35,130 nucleotides of DNA, taken from positions 1 through 35,130 of the forward strand of contig JASGVX010000061.1 in NCBI GenBank assembly GCA_030054735.1, in the 5' to 3' direction. Made by a program: the position numbers and the translations under genes. Below, one piece after another: positions 17,198-25,543 of this stretch (positions are counted from its first letter, which is position 1; each line of letters opens with the position of its first letter). The notes beneath the pieces were generated by a model, which was not told the origin of the DNA, did not search any database, and saw only the letters and a program-made list of their open reading frames with translations. Origin of the DNA: Methanobacteriota archaeon (GTDB taxonomy: Archaea; Halobacteriota; Methanosarcinia; Methanosarcinales; Methanosarcinaceae).

Positions 17198-18046
17198 ATG
17201 CCTCATATAATGGAATTACTTGGAAAAACAAAAGTTGTCGTAAAAGACGGAAAGGTTATCGAAGTAGGAGAGCCTGAAATAGAATGGTGCCCCCTCTTTG
17301 CCAAAGTCCGCGGAATCAAGAGGATCACCTCTGAAGAAGTCAGGAAGAATATGGAGTTCCGGATAAGCGATTTCGGGATGTTTACTGACAAACGCAGGTT
17401 AGAACTCGAAGACTTTGTAGGGTTTGGAGCATCCGAAGTTATGATGACGGGCCTGAGCAGAGGTTTACTTGATACAACAGTAACTGCCTGTGAAGGTGCA
17501 GGGACTGTAATTTCCAATAACCCTGTTCTTGTCCAGGGCATGGGCGGTAGAATGTCCGGGCTTGTCGAAACCGAAGCAATCGGTGCCATCATAAAAGGCA
17601 TTCAGGAACGCGGCGGGATCGTGCTTGACCCCTCTACTGCCATAATGGATCCCGTTGCCGGAGTGAAAAAGGCAGCAGAACATGGGCATAAGAAGATCGC
17701 AGTAACAGTTGCATTCTCTGACACTGCTAAAAAATGCAGGGAACTCGAAGCCGAACTCGGGCTAGATCTTGTGGTAATCGCCGTACACGTAACCGGGCTT
17801 GACAGGGAAGAAGCTCAGGCCCTTGTCGAAAACTCGGACATCGTAACAAGCTGTGCATCAAAGCCTATAAGGGACCTTGTAAAGCCCCTGGCTCAGGTTG
17901 GGACTGCTGTGCCACTTTTTGCCCTTACACAGAAAGGGAAAGAACTTGTGATTGAAAGGGCAAAGGACATCAAAAGCCCAATTCTTATCAATACCATGGC
18001 TCTGCCGGTTTTGCCTGAGCATAAGCAGCCAAGAGAATTGAAGTAA
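17198..18046 (+). CDS. Methanogenesis marker protein 8 (DUF2099)
   Basis: The 282-residue protein matches the methanogenesis marker 8 family: MELLGKTKVVVKDGKV at the N-terminus, EWCPLFAKVRGI, MEFRISDFGMFT, then the glycine-rich GAGTVISNNPVLVQGMGGRMSGL and the C-terminal ALTQKGKELVIERA. Family members occur essentially in all methanogens and related archaea. They are thought to be tied to methanogenesis, possibly methyl-coenzyme M reductase function or cofactor maturation, but I know of no defined reaction. The start has a strong ribosome site (AAGGTGG). The gene is monocistronic, with a TATA box upstream and a palindromic terminator downstream. Confidence 0.88.
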   Translation: MPHIMELLGKTKVVVKDGKVIEVGEPEIEWCPLFAKVRGIKRITSEEVRKNMEFRISDFGMFTDKRRLELEDFVGFGASEVMMTGLSRGLLDTTVTACEGAGTVISNNPVLVQGMGGRMSGLVETEAIGAIIKGIQERGGIVLDPSTAIMDPVAGVKKAAEHGHKKIAVTVAFSDTAKKCRELEAELGLDLVVIAVHVTGLDREEAQALVENSDIVTSCASKPIRDLVKPLAQVGTAVPLFALTQKGKELVIERAKDIKSPILINTMALPVLPEHKQPRELK

Positions 18047-18062
18047 AAAGAAAAAACAAAAC

Positions 18063-18086
18063 CGGCTTTAAAGCCGTTAATACTTT
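18063..18086 (+). terminator. Palindromic terminator after the marker 8 gene
   Basis: The perfect palindrome CGGCTTTAAAGCCG (18063-18076) is followed by a T-rich tract, 17 bases past the stop codon. Confidence 0.6.
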
Positions 18087-18283
18087 TTATTACTTTTCAA
18101 CCATTTTTAGCTTCTTGTTCACTTTTAGCTTTCCAAGGCTTTCTCCTTAGCTTGCTTTTCTCTTCTTTGCCTTCTTTTTGATCTTATTTTTCCCAGGAGG
18201 AATCAGATTCTCTATTTTCTATGAAAAGATTATATTTTCTGGAAATTAAGCATATAAAATACCTCAATATTGTAAAGTTGAGG

Positions 18284-18883
18284 TTATGGCTTTGCCCTAA
18301 TCCTCCTGAAAACATCCTTAAAAGCCAGTTTTTTTGCTTCTATAATCGTAAATCCGGCTTCTTCTATATTCCTGGCAGTGTGCCGGGTTGTGTGATCCCC
18401 GAGAAGAAAAAACAGAAAAGGATCTATCAGGTCCTCAAACCAAGCAATAACCGGGTTAGTGCTATGCAAATGTTCAAGGGCTATCAGCTCCCCTGAAGGC
18501 TTAAGGACGCGCCTCATTTCTTTAAGAGCTTTCACAGGATCAGGAATTGTGCAGAGGACAAAGGTCGTAACCACGTAATCAAAACTCTTGTCCGGAAATT
18601 CGAGGTGCTCTGCATCCATAAGGAGAAGATTGACATTTTTCATTTCCCGTGCTTTATTTCTGGCTTTTTCAAGCATACCTTCACTGTTATCGATTCCTGT
18701 AAGCAGAGCGTTCGAAGGATAATGTTTTAGATTTCTTCCGCTCCCAACCCCGATTTCCAGAACTTTTCCACTCAGACCTGAAAGTGCCTCCGTTCTCCAT
18801 TTCCGGAAAAAGAAAAGTTCGAGTGGCAGGTCTATCAGTTCATAAATAGGTGCGATTCTGTTATATTTTGAGACTGCAGACAT
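18284..18883 (-). CDS. Class I SAM-dependent methyltransferase (Methyltransf_11/UbiE-like)
   Basis: From ATG 18883 the protein is 199 residues. It shows the class I methyltransferase motifs: VLEIGVGSGRNL (motif I), LTGIDNSEGML (acidic SAM-ribose residue), LLLMDAEHLEFPDKSFDYVVTTFVLCTIPD (motifs II and III) and ALKEMRRVLKPSGELIALEH. Such enzymes methylate small molecules or lipids; no substrate can be assigned. The start is chosen because AAGGT lies seven bases upstream and a TATA box (AATTATATA, about 18908-18917, minus strand) lies just before a longer in-frame ATG at 18904. The gene stands alone, converging on the marker 8 gene. Confidence 0.85.
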   Translation of the reverse strand: MSAVSKYNRIAPIYELIDLPLELFFFRKWRTEALSGLSGKVLEIGVGSGRNLKHYPSNALLTGIDNSEGMLEKARNKAREMKNVNLLLMDAEHLEFPDKSFDYVVTTFVLCTIPDPVKALKEMRRVLKPSGELIALEHLHSTNPVIAWFEDLIDPFLFFLLGDHTTRHTARNIEEAGFTIIEAKKLAFKDVFRRIRAKP

Positions 18884-18918
18884 GGTGGATACCTTTGTGG
18901 CCATTGATATATAATTAA

Positions 18919-19545
18919 AATGTATGACCGGGTATAGTTTTGAGACAACCTGCTCAAACTCAGTTTTAGAATGATGTTTATTGACTTTCTTGAAATCTTC
19001 CTGGCCATACCTGAGACTCTACCTGACTTATATTGCAGCAACTTTTAGGTTCATAGCTCTTTGCATATATTAGATCCTTTTGAAAGAGTCTTCTTTTGAA
19101 AAAATATTCTTTTGAAAGGTCTCTATTAAAAAGAGTCTTTCTTTTGAATCTCTCTGATACAAAAGGGGCAAAATCAAACCTGTAATACGGAGCATTCCCG
19201 AAGCTCTCAAAATAATTGCTTTTTAGCCGGAAAATGATAAATCAGTAAACAAGTTAGTAAGACTTGGAAAATAAATTTTCAAAATTTAAAAATGACATGA
19301 AAATTTGGTCCATTTTTGAATGGATGCCGGAAATGAAGTTAAAATCCCAAATTAAGCAGGGAGCATTAAATATATGGTCTAAAGTAGAAAGTGTATTTTC
19401 TAATCTAGAAAATATAAAAATATAAATATAAACTAAAAAATATGACCTAAGAAGTATAAAGCATAATATATTATAATATATGAAATATAACTTTATATAA
19501 TACCAGCAGCAAACAGAATAGAATTGGAAGGTTTAAAATAGAATC
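18919..19545. other. AT-rich gene-free spacer with imperfect TCTTTTGAAA repeats
   Basis: No coding region was recognised. Around 19070-19150 the sequence holds several imperfect copies of TCTTTTGAAA/GAGTCTT. The right third (about 19390-19510) is very AT-rich, with several TATA-like stretches (such as TTTATATAATA near 19492) that probably hold the promoter of the MoxR gene at 19546. Confidence 0.5.
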
Positions 19546-21198
19546 ATGCTAAAGACTTTAGAAAAAACCGCCTGTAAGCCCGGGCTGACTGCCCACAAAA
19601 CCATTCAACTTCTCCAAGCGGGAGGCCTGCCCCTGAAAGAAACTCTCATCAAAATAAAATCGGAATTTGGAGATTACTTCAAAGAGCGCGAAGCCGAAAT
19701 AAACGGCTCTCTCCTTGCCGTCCTTTCAGGCGAAAACTTATTATTTCTGGGACCTCCCGGCACTGCCAAGACTCAGCTTGCGAGAAGCATTTGCCAGACA
19801 ATTGAAGGCGGAAACTTTTTTAATTACCTCCTGACAAGCTTCTCTACTCCTGAAGAGATTTTCGGGCCCCTCTCCTTAAAAGCCCTTGAAGAAGACGAAT
19901 TCAGGAGAAATATTGAAGGCTGCCTCCCTACAGCTCATGTTGCCTTGCTTGATGAAATTTTTAAGGCGAGCAGTGCTATCCTCAACAGCCTCCTGACCAT
20001 ACTGAATGAAAGAAAATACCACAATGGGAGAGAAATTGTGGATGTTCCATTGTTATCGGTCTTCGGGGCTTCAAATGAACTTCCCGAAGAAGATGAAAGC
20101 CTTGAAGCCCTTTACGACCGTTTCCTGTTCAGGTACAGGCTCTCATATATCCAGGACGATGATAACTTTAAAAAGCTCCTTTTTAGAGAACCTGAAGATT
20201 TCACGCCCACTTCAAGCATTTCCGTTTCAGAAATAGAAAAACTCCGCAAAAGTGCAAACTCTCTATCTGTTGACCCTGACGTTGAAGTAATTATCACGGA
20301 ACTCAGGAAGAACATCCAGCTTCAGGAAATTGAGATTTCAGACCGGCGCTGGAAAAGAATTGTCCAGGTTTTGAAAGTTGCAGCCTGCAGCAGCGGATGT
20401 CCGGCTGTTGACAGGACAATGGTGCTTTTGCTACAGCACATGCTCTGGAACCTGCCCGAAGAGAGGGAGACCATCAGGAAAACCGTTTTCAGGCTCGTCG
20501 TTTCCGGCGGCACTAATACGGAAAAGCTTCGCCTGGATGTTGAAGACCTGAAAACAGCCCTGAGTATTGCACTGAAAAACGAACTTCCAGTTGGAATAGT
20601 CTGCGACAGCTGCGGGGAAGAATTTCAGCTGAGGGAAAATCTTGAGGTTCACCATGCTGCCTGCCCAAACCACAGCTATACTCTCAAACAGGAAGGGAAC
20701 TCAAGGATCTATCCTTATGCTAACCTGATGAAGGAAATTGAATCTCTTCATGCAAGTTCCGGAAAGAAAACTACCCTGTCTCAAGCCCAGAAAGAAGTTT
20801 TTGAAAAGGAATTCGAAGCCCTGGCTGGCAGGGTAAATAAAGTAAAACAGCGGCTCGAAGAAGAAAAAGAACTGCTCAGAGAGCTCATGGATGCAAACAT
20901 CTGGCTTTCAACTGCCGACAAAAACGAAGCCCTGCTCCTGCATGATACGGGAAATACACAGCTTTCAGGTACAGAAACACTCATCAAAGAAATCCGTGAT
21001 ATCCTTGGCTTGCAGATTAGAGAAAACAGGGATATGGATTCCAGATCCTTAAAACCATCAGCTTCAAAACCATTATCGTCCGGCTCTCCCTCTGACACTC
21101 ATACTTCAAAAATGGATGCAAAAATCCATGTGCCTGATTCGGGCAGCAACGCTGGGGGTTTTATTAAAGGGCTCGGGTCCAGATTTAAACTCAGATAA
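19546..21198 (+). CDS. MoxR/RavA-type AAA+ ATPase
   Basis: The 550-residue protein carries an AAA+ core with Walker A GPPGTAKT (residues 69-76), the MoxR-type segment LLTSFSTPEEIFGPLS, Walker B ALLDEIFKA (Asp136, Glu137) and sensor 1 FGASNELP. The order and spacing match RavA, the MoxR-family ATPase that works with a VWA protein (ViaA). After the AAA core there is a small cysteine/histidine cluster (Cys353, Cys356, His369, His370, Cys373) that looks like a zinc-binding knuckle, then a long coiled-coil-like region (about 390-440). It probably acts as a cytoplasmic chaperone or maturation ATPase with the VWA protein encoded 30 bp downstream; the client is unknown. Confidence 0.87.
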   Translation: MLKTLEKTACKPGLTAHKTIQLLQAGGLPLKETLIKIKSEFGDYFKEREAEINGSLLAVLSGENLLFLGPPGTAKTQLARSICQTIEGGNFFNYLLTSFSTPEEIFGPLSLKALEEDEFRRNIEGCLPTAHVALLDEIFKASSAILNSLLTILNERKYHNGREIVDVPLLSVFGASNELPEEDESLEALYDRFLFRYRLSYIQDDDNFKKLLFREPEDFTPTSSISVSEIEKLRKSANSLSVDPDVEVIITELRKNIQLQEIEISDRRWKRIVQVLKVAACSSGCPAVDRTMVLLLQHMLWNLPEERETIRKTVFRLVVSGGTNTEKLRLDVEDLKTALSIALKNELPVGIVCDSCGEEFQLRENLEVHHAACPNHSYTLKQEGNSRIYPYANLMKEIESLHASSGKKTTLSQAQKEVFEKEFEALAGRVNKVKQRLEEEKELLRELMDANIWLSTADKNEALLLHDTGNTQLSGTETLIKEIRDILGLQIRENRDMDSRSLKPSASKPLSSGSPSDTHTSKMDAKIHVPDSGSNAGGFIKGLGSRFKLR

Positions 21199-21228
21199 GC
21201 ATAATTAGTCAGGTGTTGAGGTGTTGAT

Positions 21229-22875
21229 ATGGAAGATTCAGCCGGTTTTTTAAGCAATCTGGATAGCACCTCTCCCGGGTCTTACTCTTTTTTTTCAAGA
21301 AGCAGGCTCTGGCATGATTTTCTTTCTGTCCAGAGACAGACCGCTATTCTTCTTGAAGGGGAATTGAGAAGCACTATTGCTTACCCCAGGATAATCCCTC
21401 GACCCCTTCGTGAGAAAATCGCTGAACTGATTGCCCTTGAAATTCTCTTTGGACAGCCGTACGAAATAAAAGATACTGAAAGGTTTATAGAGACTTTCGG
21501 GGCATTTTATCCCATCTTCCTGACTTTGAAAAACTCAAGGCCATGGCCCAAGCTCCAGAAAATTGCAAAACGAAGCAGAGGAGCCGGGGTTGCATGTCTG
21601 AAACTTCTTCTCCCCCTAATCTACGACCTTATGGAGCGTTATTCAACAATTCAGAACCGTGTTTCGGAAAAGGGATTACTAAAAGAACTTGATGCCGAAA
21701 CGGAAGCAATCTTAAGGGAGTTTGAAAAAATCCTCAATCAAACCTTCCTTCTCAGGAAAAGCAGTTATTCAGATGATTTTTCAGCCCGGAGTTTTCAGGG
21801 CTCTAACCATCTTTCAGGGCAGCCTGACCTTTATGAGTCTGTCCTTGATTTCATGCAACAGGACGGAATCCAGGCTTTTCTTGACGGAATAATGGAAGGA
21901 CTGTACTCGAGGATGCAGGAGTTCATCTCTGAAATGGAAGAAAACCTGGACCTTTTTGACACACTCTCCCTCCTCTTCCCAGGCAGGAGCTGGAGTTATT
22001 CCGTAAAAGAGCTTAAAAAAGAGCCTTTTTATGTCCAGCTCAAGACCCTGAAAAGTTACTCGGTTTTTTTTGAAAAAAACCCTGACCTCAGGAAGATCAT
22101 AAATTTTATAGGCAGACGGGAATTTGAGCCCCCGGCTGAGCGCATACGTTATTCGCCTTTTGGAAAAAACCGAATTCAGACGGTGAGGTTTTCAGACTCA
22201 ATAAATAACCTCCTGCCCATGGAAGCCGCAAAACTCCTTAATCCTTCTCTAAAGCGAAAATTCTATGCTGATATGCTTGAAGGAAAACTCCTGAGCTACC
22301 AGATGCTCGGCAAACATTATACGGGTCCTCCCCGAATAAAGCCAAGAGGCCCTATGATCGCGCTCGTAGACACTTCGGGTTCCATGCACGGGACTCCACA
22401 GACCCTTGCCAAGTCCGCAGTGCTCGCAATGGCAAAGCTGATGCTCTCTCAGCAGAGGGACATGAAGGTTATTCTTTTTGCCTCCACGAGCCAGCACCTG
22501 GAAATCGAGCTCAGCAACAGAAAAAAGATGTCAGAACGATTTCTTAATTTCCTTCTCTACACTTTTGGCGGCGGGACGGATTTCAATACCGCGCTTGCTT
22601 CAGGCCTCAAATCCCTTAAGGAAAAGGATTTTCAGGGTGCAGACCTGCTTTTTATTACCGACGGGAAGTCCGAAATCTCTGACGAGCTTGTCCTTGCCCG
22701 CTGGGAAGAGGCAAAAAAGAAGTATAATGCAAAGGTCTATTCGTTGATAGTTGGAGGAAGCGGAGCTGGCGGGCTTTCGCAGATCTCGGATTATACGTAT
22801 ATTGTGGAGATGGAGCAGGACCCGGAGGGCAATGGAGTAATAGTTAAACTGATCGAGACTCGTGAAACTGAGTAA
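21229..22875 (+). CDS. VWA-domain protein, partner of the MoxR ATPase (ViaA-like)
   Basis: The 548-residue protein is mostly helical in its first 370 residues and ends in a von Willebrand factor A domain. Its metal-ion-dependent adhesion site is visible as DTSGS (residues 381-385), with later FGGGTDFNTAL and LLFITDGKSEI. This is the ViaA/CoxE-like arrangement paired with MoxR ATPases. It is likely to recruit substrates or metal-linked clients to the ATPase encoded just upstream. The start is supported by GAGGTG five bases before the ATG. The 30-bp gap to the MoxR gene and their shared strand indicate an operon. Confidence 0.87.
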   Translation: MEDSAGFLSNLDSTSPGSYSFFSRSRLWHDFLSVQRQTAILLEGELRSTIAYPRIIPRPLREKIAELIALEILFGQPYEIKDTERFIETFGAFYPIFLTLKNSRPWPKLQKIAKRSRGAGVACLKLLLPLIYDLMERYSTIQNRVSEKGLLKELDAETEAILREFEKILNQTFLLRKSSYSDDFSARSFQGSNHLSGQPDLYESVLDFMQQDGIQAFLDGIMEGLYSRMQEFISEMEENLDLFDTLSLLFPGRSWSYSVKELKKEPFYVQLKTLKSYSVFFEKNPDLRKIINFIGRREFEPPAERIRYSPFGKNRIQTVRFSDSINNLLPMEAAKLLNPSLKRKFYADMLEGKLLSYQMLGKHYTGPPRIKPRGPMIALVDTSGSMHGTPQTLAKSAVLAMAKLMLSQQRDMKVILFASTSQHLEIELSNRKKMSERFLNFLLYTFGGGTDFNTALASGLKSLKEKDFQGADLLFITDGKSEISDELVLARWEEAKKKYNAKVYSLIVGGSGAGGLSQISDYTYIVEMEQDPEGNGVIVKLIETRETE

Positions 22876-22895
22876 ATTAGATTTCTGGTGAAAAA

Positions 22896-23354
22896 ATGGG
22901 TAAGCAAAAACCAATCTCTGACAGGTGGCAAATGGAGGATATCCTTTCAAAAGCAAAATTTATCCGCATCGCCCTTTCAGATTCCGAAACTCCATATATT
23001 GTCCCTATGTCCTTTGGCTATAAAGAAAACGATATCTATCTTCACAGCTCCCGGAAAGGCAGGAAAATAGAGATACTTAAAAAGAACCCCATGGTCTGTT
23101 TCGAAGCCGCCGTAGAAAACGAACTTATCACTGCTGATGAACCCTGCAAGTATAATTTCCGGTACATGAGCGTTATTGGGCACGGGAAGGCAAAATTTCT
23201 GGAAGATTATACTGAGAAAGTTAGGGGGCTTACTGTGCTTTCAGAGCATTACGGAAAGAAGGGGCCTTTTGAGTTTGAAGAATGGAAGGTTAACAGGCTG
23301 TGTGTGATTAAGATTGAGATTGAAAGGATGACCGGGATAGAAAGCGGTTTTTAA
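22896..23354 (+). CDS. Pyridoxamine 5'-phosphate oxidase-like flavin-binding protein
   Basis: The 152-residue protein matches the small split-barrel PNPOx-like group (NimA/Pfam Putative_PNPOx type). It begins with ILSKAKFIRIALSDSETPYIVPMSFGYKENDIYLHSSRKGRKIEIL, continues with PMVCFEAAV and SVIGHGKAKFLED, and ends with a hydrophobic strand VCVIKIEIERMTG-like tail. Members bind FMN or F420 and often reduce small molecules; the substrate is unknown. ATG 22896 is preferred, 20 bp after the VWA stop, so it may be co-transcribed with the ATPase/VWA pair, though a functional link is not evident. Confidence 0.82.
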   Translation: MGKQKPISDRWQMEDILSKAKFIRIALSDSETPYIVPMSFGYKENDIYLHSSRKGRKIEILKKNPMVCFEAAVENELITADEPCKYNFRYMSVIGHGKAKFLEDYTEKVRGLTVLSEHYGKKGPFEFEEWKVNRLCVIKIEIERMTGIESGF

Positions 23355-23849
23355 TCTGCTTTCTTCTTAACTGCTAAAGCCTTCATAAGGCGTTTACTGT
23401 AAAGTACTGTAAAGGCTAAAGTTTAACAGTAAACCATGAATATAGCTTACTGTTTATATTGTAGAGGCTAAAGCTTAAAGTAAGCCTTATGTTCTTGTTT
23501 TAAGGAAATTTTGAGATGTTTCAAATCCTGATTGCTAACCAGTCATTGACCACCAGTATAAATATTTCTGGAATCAAAAGAGGAATCCTTTGGTTTCTCT
23601 CCCTGGGCTCTCCCAGAGCCTCCCTGGGCCGTCCGAATCTTGAACGCCTGCCAACCGGATATTTTTTCCTTAATCCTGATCACGTTTTTGAATTCTGGTG
23701 GATATAGGCACCTCCGCCAGCTTGTCTGGAGGTTCTGCACAAAACGCAGAAAGAAAATTGAGACTAAAGAAGAAGCTTGAAAAATAAGTCTTTTTTAGCA
23801 GGTTTAAGTCCTATTTATATCCAGAAAGGAAATTTGGCTATTTCAACTC
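23355..23849. other. Gene-free spacer with small hairpins
   Basis: I see no convincing gene. A short perfect hairpin GCCTTCATAAGGC (23379-23391) lies 25 bases past the flavoprotein stop and may be part of its terminator. It is followed by a pair GTTTACTGT (23392-23400) and ACAGTAAAC (23426-23434). Another hairpin-like pair (ACCTCC and GGAGGT) lies near 23710-23733. Two 63-65 codon open stretches on opposite strands (23516-23740) show no family similarity. Confidence 0.45.
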
Positions 23850-24329
23850 TTATTTTTGTTCTTCAATTTTTTGAGACGGCCGCTCTCCTTCGTCGAGCGT
23901 GAAAAGACAGACTCGGTATAGCGAGTGATGTTGCATGGGTTGAAATTCATAAAAATCACTCACAATCCCACAAGCGGAAAGCTCCGCAGGCGTAAGCGCA
24001 TCAAGCACCATATGAGAAACAAACCCGGCCCCTGCAAAAAAGAGTCCGAAAGTAACTTCATCTGCCAGGCCGCCTGTTAAAAACAATGTACAAGTATCCT
24101 TCAGAAATACTAGCAGAAGTGCCAGGAAAAGCAGCGTATGGAAAAACGTCCTATGGTGCCGGTTTCCGGGAGGCTTGATTATATCAGGCAGTACAGCTCC
24201 AGGAGTTGAGGACGCTAAAGCTATCGGAAGAATCACTGGGCTGAAAACAAGTCTTTTTGAAAGCAGATCCCAGATCAGGATAAAAGACATCAATAATCCT
24301 GCTTTCATATGCATTTTTCGATCTGCCAC
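23850..24329 (-). CDS. YdjM-like membrane-bound metal-dependent hydrolase
   Basis: The 159-residue protein fits the YdjM/LexA-binding membrane-associated hydrolase family. It has an N-terminal membrane segment, GAVLPDIIKPPGNRHHRTFFHT (the metal-binding Asp/His region), a second hydrophobic stretch and GFVSHMVLDALTP. The family's activity is not well defined. The start is a GTG at 24329 with GGAAAG seven bases upstream; ATG 24314 is the alternative. The last codons (TLDEGERP) contain a 24-base sequence that recurs inverted at 13608-13631. The gene stands alone on the minus strand. Confidence 0.75.
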   Translation of the reverse strand: MADRKMHMKAGLLMSFILIWDLLSKRLVFSPVILPIALASSTPGAVLPDIIKPPGNRHHRTFFHTLLFLALLLVFLKDTCTLFLTGGLADEVTFGLFFAGAGFVSHMVLDALTPAELSACGIVSDFYEFQPMQHHSLYRVCLFTLDEGERPSQKIEEQK

Positions 24330-24372
24330 AATATCTTTCCTATTTTCCAGCTTTTTCTTTCTTTTTATTTTT

Positions 24373-24473
24373 AACCTATTATTTATTTTAACCTATTATT
24401 TATTTTAACCTACTAATTATTTTAACCCATTAATTATTTTAACCCATTAATTATTTAACTCACTAATTATTTT
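24373..24473. repeat. 17-bp tandem repeat
   Basis: Six units of a 17-base, AT-rich sequence (consensus AACCNATTAATTATTTT, one unit 16 bases) lie upstream of the YdjM-like gene. The units diverge gradually from left to right. Confidence 0.85.
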
Positions 24474-24581
24474 AAACAATTCATATATTATCGTTATTAT
24501 TTCTATTTTTTTGCTAGAGTTTGACTATTGTTCCACATATTACATAATTCAATATTGAGCATTAGATAATAATTGCTGAGA

Positions 24582-25400
24582 TCAAATTATTTTATGCATA
24601 AGGAAATAAGCAAAACCACTTAAAACCAGCCTGATAGAAGAGAACACAACAGAAACCATTGAAAAAGCCAGCAGGTAAACGTTTAAGGTAAGGATTCCTG
24701 AAAAAAAGCCGGAAAAGTCAGCATTGAGGAGCAGGGCAAATGCATTTACCAGTAAAATGAAGAAGAAAATTGTAATCAACCCCTTTGATGCTCCTTTAAG
24801 GTCTTCTTTACTCAGGGCTATATGGGACGAAATTGCAATTGCAAGGGCAAAAAAGATCCAGAAATTGAGGGAAATCAGGTTTTTTGCCGAAAAAATGCTT
24901 TTAAAAAGCTGGGTTGTCAATGCCAGAATACTCACTAAGGTTCGGGAATCTGGTTGACTCGCATCAAGAGCCAGGTAATTTGAAAACATAGCAAATGAGT
25001 CAGGCAGAAAGACATACATCCCAAGGATAAGTGCTGCCGTTCCGCTGAAAATGGGGCCCATGCCTATGAAAAAGTTCCCTATGTTCTGATAGAGGCTTTT
25101 TGAGTCCCAGCTGTGGTTGACGTACCCAAGGACTCCCTCCCGGGGCCTCAGGCTGAAGAGCTTAAAGCCGCTTATTCTGTGCTTGAAAAGATAGCACATA
25201 AGCAGATGGCCTAATTCGTGAACCGGTGTGCCTATCCAGGCTGTAAGCATTATCCCTCTCATACCGGAGACACTCTGGACATAAAAATTAGCTCTGTGCT
25301 CAAGCACTCCAAGGACCAGGCCTGTAAGGACCAGAGCACCTGTAACGCAGAGGGTTTCGGACAAACTGAGTTGTAATATTTTGAAAAGTATATTTTCCAT
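24582..25400 (-). CDS. Membrane protein with HExGH motif (M50-like)
   Basis: About 272 residues with at least five hydrophobic segments. Near residue 61 there is an HELGH zinc-protease motif inside a membrane-embedded stretch (TAWIGTPVHELGHLLMCYLF), as in M50/site-2-protease-related membrane proteins. A second conserved region, NFFIGMGPIFSG, recalls the family's NPxxG-type segment but lacks the usual Asp. It may therefore be a divergent protease or a non-catalytic relative. ATG 25400 is chosen (AAGGA upstream); a TTG at 25421 would lengthen it by seven codons. No partner gene is adjacent. Confidence 0.7.
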   Translation of the reverse strand: MENILFKILQLSLSETLCVTGALVLTGLVLGVLEHRANFYVQSVSGMRGIMLTAWIGTPVHELGHLLMCYLFKHRISGFKLFSLRPREGVLGYVNHSWDSKSLYQNIGNFFIGMGPIFSGTAALILGMYVFLPDSFAMFSNYLALDASQPDSRTLVSILALTTQLFKSIFSAKNLISLNFWIFFALAIAISSHIALSKEDLKGASKGLITIFFFILLVNAFALLLNADFSGFFSGILTLNVYLLAFSMVSVVFSSIRLVLSGFAYFLMHKII

Positions 25401-25543
25401 TCTCAGGTTCCTTAATTTCAAAAGTGAATGAGGTCATGGATATTATATCCAAATTGAACTCATTCAGGATTAAAGGCTTTACTTTTTTTCCTGTACCTGT
25501 ACAGGATATGTTTCTGCATCCCTATTTAAGTTTATACTATAGT

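Noticed and set aside
23516-23740. 63-65 codon frames on both strands after the PNPOx-like gene
   Set aside because: No family resemblance, no ribosome site, and both strands are open, which suggests composition, not coding.
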